From contig LJCV01000110.1 of the NCBI GenBank assembly GCA_001298575.1, positions 62,001-126,000 on the forward strand: DNA of 64,000 nt, written 5' to 3'. Position 1 is the stretch's first letter. The number at the start of each line of letters is the position of its first letter. The stretch is from Actinobacteria bacterium OK074. Lineage in GTDB: Bacteria > Actinomycetota > Actinomycetes > Streptomycetales > Streptomycetaceae. Of this stretch, positions 14,898 through 23,071 are shown one piece after another. The notes beneath the pieces are model-generated. The model worked only from the letters and a program-made list of their open reading frames with translations, made no database searches and was not told the DNA's origin. The position numbers were made by a program, and so were the translations under genes.

Positions 14898-15503
14898 GTG
14901 CGATACAGGAAAGAGCACAAGCAGGCCACCCGGCAGAGGATCATCGAGACAGCGGGCCGCCGCTTCAAGGAGGACGGCATCGACGGCTCGGGCATCACGG
15001 CGCTCATGAAGGACGCCGGGCTGACCAACGGCGCCTTCTACACCCACTTCACGTCCAAGGACGACCTGGTGGCCACCACGATCGCCGACCAACTACAGGC
15101 CCAGAACGCGACCATCGTCGCGCACGCACAACCGGGCCACGCCGGCCTCGAACAGATCGTGCGCTGGTACCTGTCCCCCTGGCACCGTGACAGCCGCGAC
15201 GCCGGCTGCCCCTCCGCCGCCCTGCTCGACGAGATAGGGCGCTGCACACACCCCACCAAGCAGGCATACACCGACGGCGTCCTGGTGGTCGCCGACGGCA
15301 TCGCCGCCCGCCTGGCACCGGACGACCCCCTCTCGGTCCGCCCCATGGCACTCAGCTCCTACGCCATGATGGCCGGCACACTCCAGCTCTCACGGGCCCT
15401 CGCCGACCCACAGCTCGCCGACCAAGTCCTCGACCAGGGCATCCACAACGCCCTCGCCCTCCTGGGCATCGAACACGAAGGGGACACCAGGACGGCGCAC
15501 TGA
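14898..15503 (+). CDS. TetR/AcrR-family transcriptional regulator
   Basis: A 201-residue TetR protein closely similar to that at 10205. The HTH reads TRQRIIETAGRRFKEDGIDG, then SGITALMKDAGLTNGAFYTHF; the ligand domain has CPSAALLDEIGRC and GTLQLSRALADPQLADQVLDQG. GTG 14898 was chosen because it aligns with the paralogue start and follows a GAGGAG segment; the open frame extends upstream to 14661 but reads as low-complexity Gly/Arg. It is divergent from the 13604–14455 hydrolase with sites 8 and 9 between them. It probably represses itself and that hydrolase, and perhaps the whole nine-site set. Confidence 0.9.
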   Translation: MRYRKEHKQATRQRIIETAGRRFKEDGIDGSGITALMKDAGLTNGAFYTHFTSKDDLVATTIADQLQAQNATIVAHAQPGHAGLEQIVRWYLSPWHRDSRDAGCPSAALLDEIGRCTHPTKQAYTDGVLVVADGIAARLAPDDPLSVRPMALSSYAMMAGTLQLSRALADPQLADQVLDQGIHNALALLGIEHEGDTRTAH

Positions 15504-15575
15504 CCGGCGTACACACGGACACCGCGGAGCGCACGCCGCGCCCTCCGCCTGCCGGTGGCGCCGCACGAATGGCCG

Positions 15576-16067
15576 TCAGAGCAAGGGCATGAGGACGCCG
15601 TCGACGATCGCCGCGATGTCGTCGCCGCCGACCCGCCGGTCGCCGACAAGCCCCCAGCGCAGCAGCAGAGCGACGACGGCGGAGACCGCCATCGAGTGAC
15701 CTCCCGACGGATCGGCCCGGCGCGAAGGCAGATCACCGCGCTCCACCGCATGCACCACCACGCCCTCGACAGCCTGGTACAGGGAGTCGACACAGCGCCG
15801 CCTGACAAGACCGCACAGCTCCGGCTCCTGACGAGCCGAGTCATGCACGGCCGCAAGCAGGTCGACTCGAGAAGCGTCCTGGCTCCACAGGGCGCGGGTC
15901 ATCGTCGCAACGAGCTCCTCGCGGAGTCGGCCCGGACCGATGATGACCGGCACGAGGCAATCGGTGAGACCGGCATGGTCCAGCGCCTCCGCGGCGAACT
16001 CCGCCCGGGACTTCCAGCGCCGGTACACGGTCGCATCGCGGACCGTGATGTGGTCCGGCCGTGCCAC
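15576..16067 (-). CDS. TetR-type regulator lacking the start of its HTH
   Basis: From GTG 16067 the product begins in the recognition-helix region: ATVYRRWKSRAEFAAEALD is normally residues ~40–60 of a TetR protein. About 30 residues carrying helices 1 and 2 are missing, and no continuation was found upstream in any frame. The rest is intact and ends in GGDDIAAIVDGVLMPLL, typical of the TetR_C ligand domain with a terminal dimerisation helix. DNA binding is unlikely, so it is probably a truncated relic. Confidence 0.6.
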   Translation of the reverse strand: MARPDHITVRDATVYRRWKSRAEFAAEALDHAGLTDCLVPVIIGPGRLREELVATMTRALWSQDASRVDLLAAVHDSARQEPELCGLVRRRCVDSLYQAVEGVVVHAVERGDLPSRRADPSGGHSMAVSAVVALLLRWGLVGDRRVGGDDIAAIVDGVLMPLL

Positions 16068-16473
16068 GCCCCCGCCCGGAGGGATTCCAGCGGTCGTTGC
16101 AACACGTGGTCAGTGTGAGGCGGTCGCGAGGAGTGTATGCAGGCGCTCGGCTGGGGTTTGCTCCATGCCGCCGAACCAGCAAACGGGACAACGAAATCGG
16201 CCCGGAAACCCTCTCGGCCTGACCCCGGCCGCGCCCTCCCGGCCCCTGTATGGCCCCTGGGTCTTGGGGACGACCCGCAGCGCAGTCGCCCGGGCCGAGA
16301 ACGGCAACCTTAAACAACTACTCCGCCGCAGATCAGAGGGGTTGGATCTCCCCCGAACGCTGCCGGACCCCAAACCCACGGGCAGCGGATCCAGTCCGTT
16401 CAGGCAAAGTTGACGCTCCAACACCTAAAAATGAACGTTTCCGCAGTTCAGAGACTTGCGCAGGTGGGGCGGG
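16068..16473. other. no gene recognised
   Basis: Short frames only; the longest minus-strand frame (16110–16424) is Arg/Gly-rich and resembles spurious ORFs that often flank tRNA genes. Nothing is called. Confidence 0.5.
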
Positions 16474-16515
16474 TGGGGCGGGTGGGACTCGAACCCACGG
16501 CCGACGGATTATGAG
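16474..16515 (-). tRNA. tRNA-Met (CAT) 3' half, probable attachment-site scar
   Basis: On the minus strand this reads as the 3' half of an elongator tRNA-Met. It has the anticodon loop CTCATAA (16509–16515), the 3' anticodon strand TCCGT, a variable region, a perfect T arm (16482–16486 with 16494–16498 around TTCGAGT) and the acceptor strand CCGCCCC with discriminator A at 16474. Immediately 5' of the anticodon loop the sequence changes: 16516–16520 cannot pair with TCCGT, and no D arm or 5' acceptor strand follows. A break exactly at the anticodon loop is what tyrosine-integrase elements leave at the distal end, which would put the element to the right of 16515. Confidence 0.7.
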
Positions 16516-17041
16516 ATCGATCAATCGGAAATGATCAGCACAGTGCGTGACCAGCCGTGGGGCGGTTTCCGGAAAGGCGCGTAGCAGAGTGGCTACTACC
16601 TGCGGTTTCACGCCTGCCGGATCGTGTCAGGTTGTGCGCGGATCATGCCAGGCGATGACGGAGGGTACTTCCCCTGAGCGTCCTCGCGACGCCTGAATCG
16701 ACCCGATTTTCTCGGGCTCTCCTCTGCGGTACGCGTCCAAGTAGTCGCTGCGGAACGTGTCCGCCCTGCTCAACGGGAAACTCGACGTCAGCAGCGCGGA
16801 CCGGATTGGGTGGGCGACGGAGTCTCGTTCCCGCGTAATGGCGCCATCCACAAACGGCGCCTTCAGGAACTCTGCTACCCCTGCCGCTCCCGCCGGCCCT
16901 GGTCCTGGTCCTGGCCCACCGGGTGAGGCCATGCGCCCTCTTCGGAGGCGCTTACCAGGACCACCAATAAGCACAAAACACACTCACCACATCAACAGCA
17001 TCTGTATCGTCCCCTTGTCTTTCAAAAGCACTGGGGGAACT
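16516..17041. other. no gene recognised; element left end
   Basis: No convincing gene. A minus frame at 16627–16983 has a low-complexity Gly/Pro start and no family match. The last 60 bases before 17042 are AT-richer and probably hold the promoter of the DUF3761 gene. Confidence 0.4.
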
Positions 17042-17311
17042 TTGCTGAACACCCGTCTCGCCGCCGTTGCGGCTGCCGTCTTCATCGCCTTCGGCGCTGC
17101 CGGTACGGCCGACGCCGCGGCGTCTCTTCCGAGCACCAACACCGCCCACAAGTGCGTGCACCACACGACCGGCGTGTGCGGCTGGAACGTCGGGAAGAAG
17201 CCGGTGGACAAGTACGAGACTGCCAAGTGCAAGGACGGCAAGCCGTCGTACTCGCGCCACTCCAGCGGCACCTGCTCGGGCCACAAGGGCGTGCACTACT
17301 GGTTCAAGTAG
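17042..17311 (+). CDS. small secreted DUF3761 protein
   Basis: An 89-residue protein from TTG 17042, preceded by GGGGGAAC. Residues 1–24 form a Sec signal peptide (RLAAVAAAVFIAFGAAGTADAA) with an Ala-x-Ala-type cleavage site. The mature part has the DUF3761 signature: KCKDGKPSYSRHSSGTCSGH then KGVHYW, with four Cys that may form two disulfides. The function of the domain is unknown; it occurs as a secreted module in many bacteria and some phages. As the first gene inside the putative att site it is plausible cargo. A large hairpin follows it. Confidence 0.75.
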   Translation: MLNTRLAAVAAAVFIAFGAAGTADAAASLPSTNTAHKCVHHTTGVCGWNVGKKPVDKYETAKCKDGKPSYSRHSSGTCSGHKGVHYWFK

Positions 17312-17328
17312 GCCCACGGGCAAGGAGG

Positions 17329-17391
17329 CCCTCGCGCCGTTCCGGTGGGTTCTCATGGCTGCCGCCAGAACCCAGGAGTTCGGCGCGAGGG
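17329..17391 (+). terminator. extended hairpin after the DUF3761 gene
   Basis: Outer 11-bp perfect stem (17329–17339 with 17381–17391) enclosing a second inner stem (TGGGTTCT with AGAACCCA). Fits a terminator for the secreted-protein gene. Confidence 0.8.
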
Positions 17392-17540
17392 TCTCGTTGT
17401 CGGCCGCCCGGGCCTACCCCTTACTCTCGCCCTGAAGTCGGATTGACCACCTTGGTCCAGTTTGTCGACGATCCAATTCCCGCCGTTCTACCGGCTCTTC
17501 CACGACGCAGCCTCGCGTCTTCGACATCACTATCCGTCAC

Positions 17541-18140
17541 TCAGTGGCGCCCGGGCACATCCCACTGGCCCGTGTTGTCGGCGAAGCCGCTGTCCATCGT
17601 GAACTGCACCTTGGCGACTTTGGAGCTGGCGGGGATCGCGAACGTGATGAACCCCAGTCCGGTGTCGCCGCGTGCGATGGTGACGCTTCCGGGGAAGCCA
17701 GGACCGGCGGTGGTGTCCTCGATGGTGGACGCGAACTGCTGCCCCTGCGTGTCCACGATCTTCGCTCCGTTGCTCGGAGAGTCCGAGTAGACCTCGGTAC
17801 CTGTGTTCTTGAGCCGGAACTGGACGGCTACGAATCTCTTGCCTGCCCCAGGAGTGGAGTAGTCGTTCTCGGCGACGGCTGGATCGACGACCTTGACCAC
17901 GGTGACGGCGAGAGTCTCGCCGTTCTTCTGCCCGGTGAGGTTCAGCGTGTCCCCGACGGCCGCGGAGGTGGCACGCGAGAGCGGCGTTGTGCTGGGCGAC
18001 TCGGCGGAAAGCGGCTGATCGATCGCCGCGCTGGACGTCGGTGAGCTACTGGCCGGCGTAGTGGCGACCTTCTCGCTGCCGGAACAGCCGACAGCGGTCG
18101 CTACGAGCCCGGCAAGAACGAAAGTGACGATACGGCGCAT
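17541..18140 (-). CDS. DUF4352-type lipoprotein
   Basis: A 199-residue exported lipoprotein. ATG 18140 gives a signal peptide ending in a lipobox, ATAVGC, with the acylated Cys near residue 19, then a Ser/Thr/Pro linker of about 40 residues. The C-terminal ~130 residues form an immunoglobulin-like DUF4352 domain: FVAVQFRLKNTGTEVYSD, then SVTIARGDTGLGFITFAIPA. Such proteins sit on the outer face of the membrane and have no assigned reaction; some relate to telomeric-repeat-binding-factor-2-like Ig folds. Lying between the att scar and the phage operon on its own, it is probably cargo. Confidence 0.75.
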   Translation of the reverse strand: MRRIVTFVLAGLVATAVGCSGSEKVATTPASSSPTSSAAIDQPLSAESPSTTPLSRATSAAVGDTLNLTGQKNGETLAVTVVKVVDPAVAENDYSTPGAGKRFVAVQFRLKNTGTEVYSDSPSNGAKIVDTQGQQFASTIEDTTAGPGFPGSVTIARGDTGLGFITFAIPASSKVAKVQFTMDSGFADNTGQWDVPGRH

Positions 18141-18239
18141 GGGATCACCCCGGGAAAACCTGGCCCGGCAGAACACCACCCATGCTCCTCCCACCAGGCG
18201 ATAAACGCATCTGGAGCCGGCTTCTCCTGATCATGGAGA

Positions 18240-18273
18240 AGGTGCGGGGCTCCGTGAGGAGATCCCCGCACCT
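18240..18273 (-). terminator. hairpin ending the long minus-strand operon
   Basis: A 10-bp perfect stem (18240–18249 with 18264–18273), 17 bp past the stop of the gene ending at 18290. Confidence 0.75.
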
Positions 18274-18289
18274 CGGAGAGTTGGGGTCG

Positions 18290-19033
18290 TCACCTACTCG
18301 TGCTCGGCGTGGCCTCCGGTGGCTGCGGCTTCGGCTCTTCGGTGCTCTTCATCTTCGTGGTCTTCGCCTTCGTCGCCTTGGCAGTCGTCGCCCTCGGACG
18401 TCGTGGTCGGGGTGCGGGCGAACGTTTCGTCGGCTCGGTCTTCTCGTCGATGGGCTGCGCCTTCTTGGCCGTGTGGCGTGGCGTCTTCGCCTTCGTTTCC
18501 GACGACTTGGCTTTTTCCGCTGCGGCATTGGTGCTGCTGGTCGTCGTCGTGTTGGCCACCGGATTGACCTTCTCTCCTACCGGCGCGCGGCGGGAGCGTT
18601 TCCTGGGGAAGGCCCGTAGTGGTGGACGTTTGCCGTCGAAGGCCGGCAGGAGGCGAGTGCGGATGTTCCGTGCCGCGGTGGCGGCGGGCGGGTTGTTCGT
18701 GAAGCCGACGCCGACGTTGTAGCGGCTGCCCGCGGTGAGATGTTCGCGGCCGGCGTTGTACAACTCGGCGTCCGCGTCGTTGTCGAAGGTTCGGGGCGGA
18801 ACGTCGAGCGCCCAGGTCTGGACGCCCGCTCCGCGCCACAGGTACCGGATGCCGATGCGACGGCCGTCGGGGTGGGTGAGGACCGCGGTCGGGCTCGGCT
18901 GGGATGTGTCGATGATGTCGTCCGCCCAGTCGTCGCCGAGGCTTGTCGCCGTCGCCGCGACGAAGTCGGCGAATTCCGCTGGGCGGATGCGCTGGTTCTG
19001 CTTCGTGTCGGGAGCCGTGGGTTTGGTGGGCAC
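18290..19033 (-). CDS. unknown protein with basic histone-H1-like tail
   Basis: A 247-residue protein from GTG 19033, which follows GAAAGGCGGC. Residues 1–150 are globular and unrecognised: FADFVAATATSLGDDWADDI, RRIGIRYLWRGAGVQTWALD, then FDNDADAELYNAG. The last ~95 residues are Lys/Ala/Thr/Pro-rich with repeated AKATKAKTTK-type runs, like histone H1 or HupS/Lsr2-type basic tails, and are expected to bind DNA or RNA without specificity. It is the final gene of the operon and starts about 30 bp past the methyltransferase-like gene's stop. A role in packing or protecting DNA is possible, but only inferred from composition. Confidence 0.65.
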   Translation of the reverse strand: MPTKPTAPDTKQNQRIRPAEFADFVAATATSLGDDWADDIIDTSQPSPTAVLTHPDGRRIGIRYLWRGAGVQTWALDVPPRTFDNDADAELYNAGREHLTAGSRYNVGVGFTNNPPAATAARNIRTRLLPAFDGKRPPLRAFPRKRSRRAPVGEKVNPVANTTTTSSTNAAAEKAKSSETKAKTPRHTAKKAQPIDEKTEPTKRSPAPRPRRPRATTAKATKAKTTKMKSTEEPKPQPPEATPSTSR

Positions 19034-19065
19034 GCCGGTGCCGCCTTTCGGAACGGGAGGACGGT

Positions 19066-20067
19066 TCACGCGGCCGTTCCTTCGAGGAGTTGGTCGAAGG
19101 CGTGGAGCAGGCGCCTGGTCTTCTGCTCGAACACCGCCTGCTCGACTACGGCGTTGCGGTGCCTGATGACGGCGGCGCGTTCGGCGAGGGCCTTGTCCAA
19201 GCCGCTGTCGCTGGAGGCGAGGGTGTCGCCGCACCAGATCGCGACCTTGGGACCGAGGTCCCACACGATGGCGTTGACGGCCGCACACGCGGCGGCCACG
19301 GGGTCGAGGTCGTTGCCGTACCAGTAGAAGTCGTGCGGGTTCAGGCCCAGTTCACGCAGCTGCTGGGCGACCGAGCGGAACATGCCTCCGCTGCCGATGG
19401 CCGGTTCCCGGATCGACATGCCCGGCTCGCAATGGTTGCCGTCGACGAGGACGCGGGCCATCAGGTCCGTGACAGACGTGGGTGTGTGGTACTCGCCGCG
19501 CCACTTCTTGTCGCTCTTGTGCCGCAGTCCCGTGAGGAGGGGGCTGAGGACGTCCGCCTGAGAACGGTAGAAGGGGTCGTCCCGGGCGGTGAGGTCCAAC
19601 AGGCCCTTGCGGACAGCCGTATGGATGGCCGCCTGGACGGCGCGGAGTTGGTACTCGTCGGGGTCCTCCTCGATCCAGCTGTGCAGCGGACGTGCCATCT
19701 CGATGAGGTCGGGGCGGACCATCCACTGGACGCCCCAGATCTCCCGTAGCAGTTGCGGGAGTTGGGTGGCGTCGAGGGCCAGAAGCCGGTCACCCACGAG
19801 CGGCTCCCGGATGAGGGTCAGAGCGGCGACCGCGCCGAGGGGGACGTCCATGCGGCTGCCGCCGTAGTGACTGAACCACGCGGCGATCACGTTGTCGGCG
19901 ATGTCGGCGGCGTGCCGTTGCGGATCGGTCGGGAAGGCGCGGAACCTGCGGTGGGAGACCGCTGAAGCGGAGGCGGGCTCGGGTGACTTGGTTGCTTTCT
20001 CGGCCCGTTGCCTCGTGCGTGCTTCGAGCTTCCGTTCCACCTCGCCGAAGAGGTCGAACTGGACCAC
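19066..20067 (-). CDS. N6-adenine methyltransferase-like protein lacking motif IV
   Basis: A 333-residue protein resembling the HsdM/N-6 DNA methylase core. GEYHTP near residue 195 corresponds to the FYTP entry, REPAIGSGGMF is SAM-binding motif I, GNDLDPVAAACAAVNAIV is motif II and IWCGDTLA is motif III. The [DN]PP[FY] catalytic motif expected 15–30 residues later is absent: the chain continues into a charged helix and ends 45 residues on. The N-terminal ~190 residues are helical, as in HsdM. It may bind SAM or DNA without methylating, or need a partner. GTG 20067 lies 4 bp after the upstream stop. Confidence 0.7.
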   Translation of the reverse strand: MVQFDLFGEVERKLEARTRQRAEKATKSPEPASASAVSHRRFRAFPTDPQRHAADIADNVIAAWFSHYGGSRMDVPLGAVAALTLIREPLVGDRLLALDATQLPQLLREIWGVQWMVRPDLIEMARPLHSWIEEDPDEYQLRAVQAAIHTAVRKGLLDLTARDDPFYRSQADVLSPLLTGLRHKSDKKWRGEYHTPTSVTDLMARVLVDGNHCEPGMSIREPAIGSGGMFRSVAQQLRELGLNPHDFYWYGNDLDPVAAACAAVNAIVWDLGPKVAIWCGDTLASSDSGLDKALAERAAVIRHRNAVVEQAVFEQKTRRLLHAFDQLLEGTAA

Positions 20068-20071
20068 GGGA

Positions 20072-20707
20072 TCACCGCCCCGCCGTGTCGACCAGAGTGA
20101 ACGGATGTGGCGGAGCGCCTTCGGGCGGTCGTACGGGGCCCGACTGGAGGACGGCCACCGCCTGGTCGGCGCGGCGGACGTAAGCGGCACGCTCTTCGCG
20201 CAGGCATCGCATGAGTTCCTCATGTTCGGCGATGCGGACGCTGTACCAGCTCAGGGCGTGAGGGGCCCGGTGATGCTCGTGGGCTCGGCGCAGCGCCGGG
20301 GTCCACGGGGCAGCGAGCCAGTGCTTGGCCAGAGCCGAGACGATGGCCGTCGTACGGCGGGCCGCGGTTTTCGAGACCCGGACGGGAGCGCTGATGAACA
20401 GGCGGTACGGGCGTAGCCGTAGCGTGCCCGCCGTGAGGGCGGTACGGGTGAAGGACTCGGCGCCGGAGAGCGTCACCCCGTACACCACGGGCGCTTCGGC
20501 CATGTGGGGGCCGAACTGGCCGACGCCGTAGGTGACTTGAAGGCGTTCTTCGGCAGGGGGCTGGTCGGCTTCCGGGGAGTGGTCCTGGTCCCAACCGAAG
20601 GTGAAGGTTCCGATGCCGGTGACACGGTAGACGGCCTGGCCCGTGTCGAAGTCGGCGGATTCGGCGACCTGGAGGGCGGGGCCGCTGCCGACGGTGAAGG
20701 TCAGCAT
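20072..20707 (-). CDS. hypothetical protein
   Basis: A 211-residue protein from ATG 20707, unrecognised. The first ~110 residues look beta-rich (MLTFTVGSGPALQV, YRVTGIGTFTFGWDQD). The second half is helical and basic with many His and Arg (AHEHHRAPHALSWYSVRIAE) and several coiled-coil-like heptads. It is tightly followed by the methyltransferase-like gene (5-bp gap), so the two are probably co-translated and may cooperate. Confidence 0.6.
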   Translation of the reverse strand: MLTFTVGSGPALQVAESADFDTGQAVYRVTGIGTFTFGWDQDHSPEADQPPAEERLQVTYGVGQFGPHMAEAPVVYGVTLSGAESFTRTALTAGTLRLRPYRLFISAPVRVSKTAARRTTAIVSALAKHWLAAPWTPALRRAHEHHRAPHALSWYSVRIAEHEELMRCLREERAAYVRRADQAVAVLQSGPVRPPEGAPPHPFTLVDTAGR

Positions 20708-20824
20708 GGGGGTTGTGTCCTCTCGTGATCATCGCTTTTGGGCATGGAGGGGTAGGGGCCGGGCCCGGTGGTCGATGGGCGTCCCGGGCTCGGCCCCTCG
20801 TGCGGTGGTGGGAGGTGGGTGCGG

Positions 20825-21226
20825 TTACGTGCCGTACTCGGCACGCCAGCCGTTGACGTACGAGGCGACCTCGTCGGCCAAGGGTTCGAGGCTCATGTCT
20901 CCGGCCGGGTCGCCCTCGGGGGTCGTGGTGTCGTAGATGACTTTGGCCGTGCCATAGCTGTTGTCGATGTGCACGGCCTTCCAGCCGCCCAGTCCGCTGC
21001 GGTCGTCGTGCCAGGGCAGGGAGGTACGGCCGGTGATCGCGACGAACTGGTCGCCGTCGGTGGAGAGTTGGATGACGATGTTCAGTTCGTTGCCCGGCCA
21101 GTCGACGTCGACGTCCGTGCACTGCGCTTCGAGCGCCTCGATCACGTCGGCATAGAGGGCACGGGCCTTGGCTTCTTCGACCTGACGGAGGAGGCGGACG
21201 GCGCTCAAGTAGTGGAGGAACACCAT
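20825..21226 (-). CDS. hypothetical protein
   Basis: A 133-residue acidic protein, ATG 21226 overlapping the upstream stop as TGATG. An N-terminal helix (LSAVRLLRQVEEAKARALYA) is followed by a beta segment NIVIQLSTDGDQFVAITGRT and an acidic helix SLEPLADEVASYVNGW. No family is recognised. The overlap indicates translational coupling to the zinc-ribbon-like protein. Confidence 0.6.
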   Translation of the reverse strand: MVFLHYLSAVRLLRQVEEAKARALYADVIEALEAQCTDVDVDWPGNELNIVIQLSTDGDQFVAITGRTSLPWHDDRSGLGGWKAVHIDNSYGTAKVIYDTTTPEGDPAGDMSLEPLADEVASYVNGWRAEYGT

Positions 21227-21669
21227 CAGTTCGCCTCCCGGGGTGTGTTCGGGTCGGTATCCGCGGTGTTTTCGGTGTCCGATTCCGTGGTCGTCCCGGC
21301 TTCGGCCTCTGCGCTCGATTCGGTCCCGTACATGTGGTCGTCGCAGACGAGTGAGAGAGGTTCACCGTCCTTCGGAAGGTCGAGTTCGATCTCCACGTGC
21401 TTGCCGCACAGGAGGCAGGTCATGGGGATGGTCCGGAGCATGCGCAGGGAATGGACGGGAGTGCTCGCCAGGAGATGCACCGGAGCGTCACGTCCTGGGA
21501 TCGTGACGGCGAGCAGGGTCAACTCGGGTGAAAGGACCGTCTTTTCGACACCGGTCACGGTGAGTGGGGTTTTCGGCGCCTGGGGGAAGGCGAACACGTC
21601 ACCGGGGCGGAGTCCTCGGGCTCGTACGGTTCTGGTGAACCCGACGGTGACGACCATGTGGCCGTTCAT
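21226..21669 (-). CDS. small protein with zinc-ribbon-like cysteines
   Basis: A 147-residue protein. ATG 21669 is favoured over an ATG nine codons earlier because GGAAAGAG lies at the right distance. The middle has CLLCGKHVEIEL and LVCDDHMYG, a CxxC…CxxH set compatible with zinc binding, after a beta-rich part with RGLRPGDVFAFPQAP. The last 35 residues are Glu/Thr/Asp-rich and disordered. No known family. It overlaps the next gene by 1–4 bases. Confidence 0.6.
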   Translation of the reverse strand: MNGHMVVTVGFTRTVRARGLRPGDVFAFPQAPKTPLTVTGVEKTVLSPELTLLAVTIPGRDAPVHLLASTPVHSLRMLRTIPMTCLLCGKHVEIELDLPKDGEPLSLVCDDHMYGTESSAEAEAGTTTESDTENTADTDPNTPREAN

Positions 21670-21705
21670 GGTTGGAGGCTCTTTCCGTGAAGTCATCGGT
21701 GGCGG

Positions 21706-22248
21706 TTACTCGTCGATCAGGGACACCGGGCCGCTGAGCGGTCCCCGGTCGAGTTCCGCGGCGATGTTCGGCGGGACCCTGGGCAACTGGCTGGAGTGGA
21801 GGGTGAGTTCGCCGCCGGAGAAGCCGACCGCGACGGTGCCGTCGTCGTTGACACGTGCGACGCGTCCGTAGAGCGGGTGTTCGGGATGCTTGACCCAGTC
21901 GCCTTCGACGAGCGGCGGCAGGTGGTGCGGGCACCGACCGGGGTCGCGCAGCGCGAGGTGCGGCGCGGCCGGGTCCCAGCACGGGCGGCCGTCGGAGCGC
22001 CGGCGTTCGCAGCCGCGGGTGATCAGTCCGTAGCCGTCACAGCGGATCAGTGCAGCGCCGGGCCATGTTCCGGCGGCGCGTACGACGGCGAAGGTGACGG
22101 CGCCCTGGGGGCCCTGGTCGTGATGGGCGACGTATTCGATGGAGAGCCCGACGACCTTGGGCCAGGTCTTGAGGACGTTCGCGGCGATGGTCTGCGCGTG
22201 GACCACGGGGACGACGGGCACCTCCGAGCGCGCTTCGATCAGGTTCAT
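21706..22248 (-). CDS. hypothetical protein
   Basis: A 180-residue protein starting at ATG 22248 and overlapping the upstream stop by 4 bases. The centre holds CDGYGLITRGCERRR, then GRPCWDP and PGRCPHHLPP, five Cys and two His that could form a treble-clef-like site. The C-terminal ~60 residues read like a small SH3/KOW-type barrel: GDWVKHPEHPLYGRVARVND then GTVAVGFSGGELTLH. No family is named. A nucleic-acid-binding role is possible. Confidence 0.6.
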   Translation of the reverse strand: MNLIEARSEVPVVPVVHAQTIAANVLKTWPKVVGLSIEYVAHHDQGPQGAVTFAVVRAAGTWPGAALIRCDGYGLITRGCERRRSDGRPCWDPAAPHLALRDPGRCPHHLPPLVEGDWVKHPEHPLYGRVARVNDDGTVAVGFSGGELTLHSSQLPRVPPNIAAELDRGPLSGPVSLIDE

Positions 22249-23018
22249 GACATCCCTTGTGTGTTGTCGTTTCCGGTCTCGCCGACCGGGCTCTCAGGCA
22301 CCGGCTGGGGCAGGGGCAGCAGTGCCCTGTACTCCGTCGGGCCACCGGCGCTCAGCAGATGCTGAGCCCTGAGATGCGGGAGCAACTGGATCTGCTCGAT
22401 GAGCGCGGCGATCCGCCGCTCGGTCTCCTTCGGCCACGCCGGTGGCCTCCCGACAGGCGGCACCCAGGTACCGCTCGCGGAGGAGTCCTCCATGTCGTCG
22501 CCCACGTGGACCACACCGAAGACGCGGCAGGGCGACGTGCTCAAGTCGACGTCGAGCAACTCGGCTTCCGGGTAGTACCGGCGAACGAGTTCGGCGATCC
22601 GTACCGCGCGATCGGGCGGGGTGAGGTCGAGGGCCCAGTGGCCGCCCCGACGCGGTTCGGGCCGTACGGCGTTCCAAGCCGCCGCGTCGAGTTCCTCGAG
22701 CGCGTCGCTGAGGTCGTCGTCGATCTCGGCGAAGTCGAGCCGGGGTGCGAGCAGTTGGCGGTACTCCCCCACGTCGAGCAGCAATTCCTCCGTGCCGCCG
22801 TCGTGGGTGGTCCACAGGGCGTGCACCTCGACGCTGCGGTCGCGCATGTTCTGGGCGAGGGTGAGGTGGGTGGTGTCGGGGAACGTCTCCGCGATCTGCG
22901 CGGAGACGTGGTCGAGTACGGCGATCTCGTACTGGGCCTTCGCCCGGTTGCAGACGTCGACCGCGAGCAGGCGATGACGCAGGGCCGTGGCGGTCCTGTT
23001 CTCCGCGGTGGTGGTCAT
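22245..23018 (-). CDS. hypothetical protein, paralogue of the next gene
   Basis: A 257-residue protein, ATG 23018 behind AAGGAC. Its layout matches the neighbour at 23072–23863: a helical start with LDHVSAQIAETFPDTTHLTL, then HDGGTEELLLD, then WALDLTPPDRAVRIAELVRR and YPEAELLDV, and near the end LLPHLRAQHLLSAGG. The shared order and spacing show a tandem duplication followed by strong divergence. This copy lacks the CPRC pair of its neighbour. No family is recognised. Confidence 0.65.
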   Translation of the reverse strand: MTTTAENRTATALRHRLLAVDVCNRAKAQYEIAVLDHVSAQIAETFPDTTHLTLAQNMRDRSVEVHALWTTHDGGTEELLLDVGEYRQLLAPRLDFAEIDDDLSDALEELDAAAWNAVRPEPRRGGHWALDLTPPDRAVRIAELVRRYYPEAELLDVDLSTSPCRVFGVVHVGDDMEDSSASGTWVPPVGRPPAWPKETERRIAALIEQIQLLPHLRAQHLLSAGGPTEYRALLPLPQPVPESPVGETGNDNTQGMS

Positions 23019-23071
23019 GAGAGATGTGTCCTTCTGAACTGGACCGGGGACCGGATTGGCCGGTCGGCCGA

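Noticed and set aside
16627..16983. Minus-strand 118-codon open frame near the att scar
   Set aside because: Gly/Pro-rich start, no family features and no convincing ribosome site.
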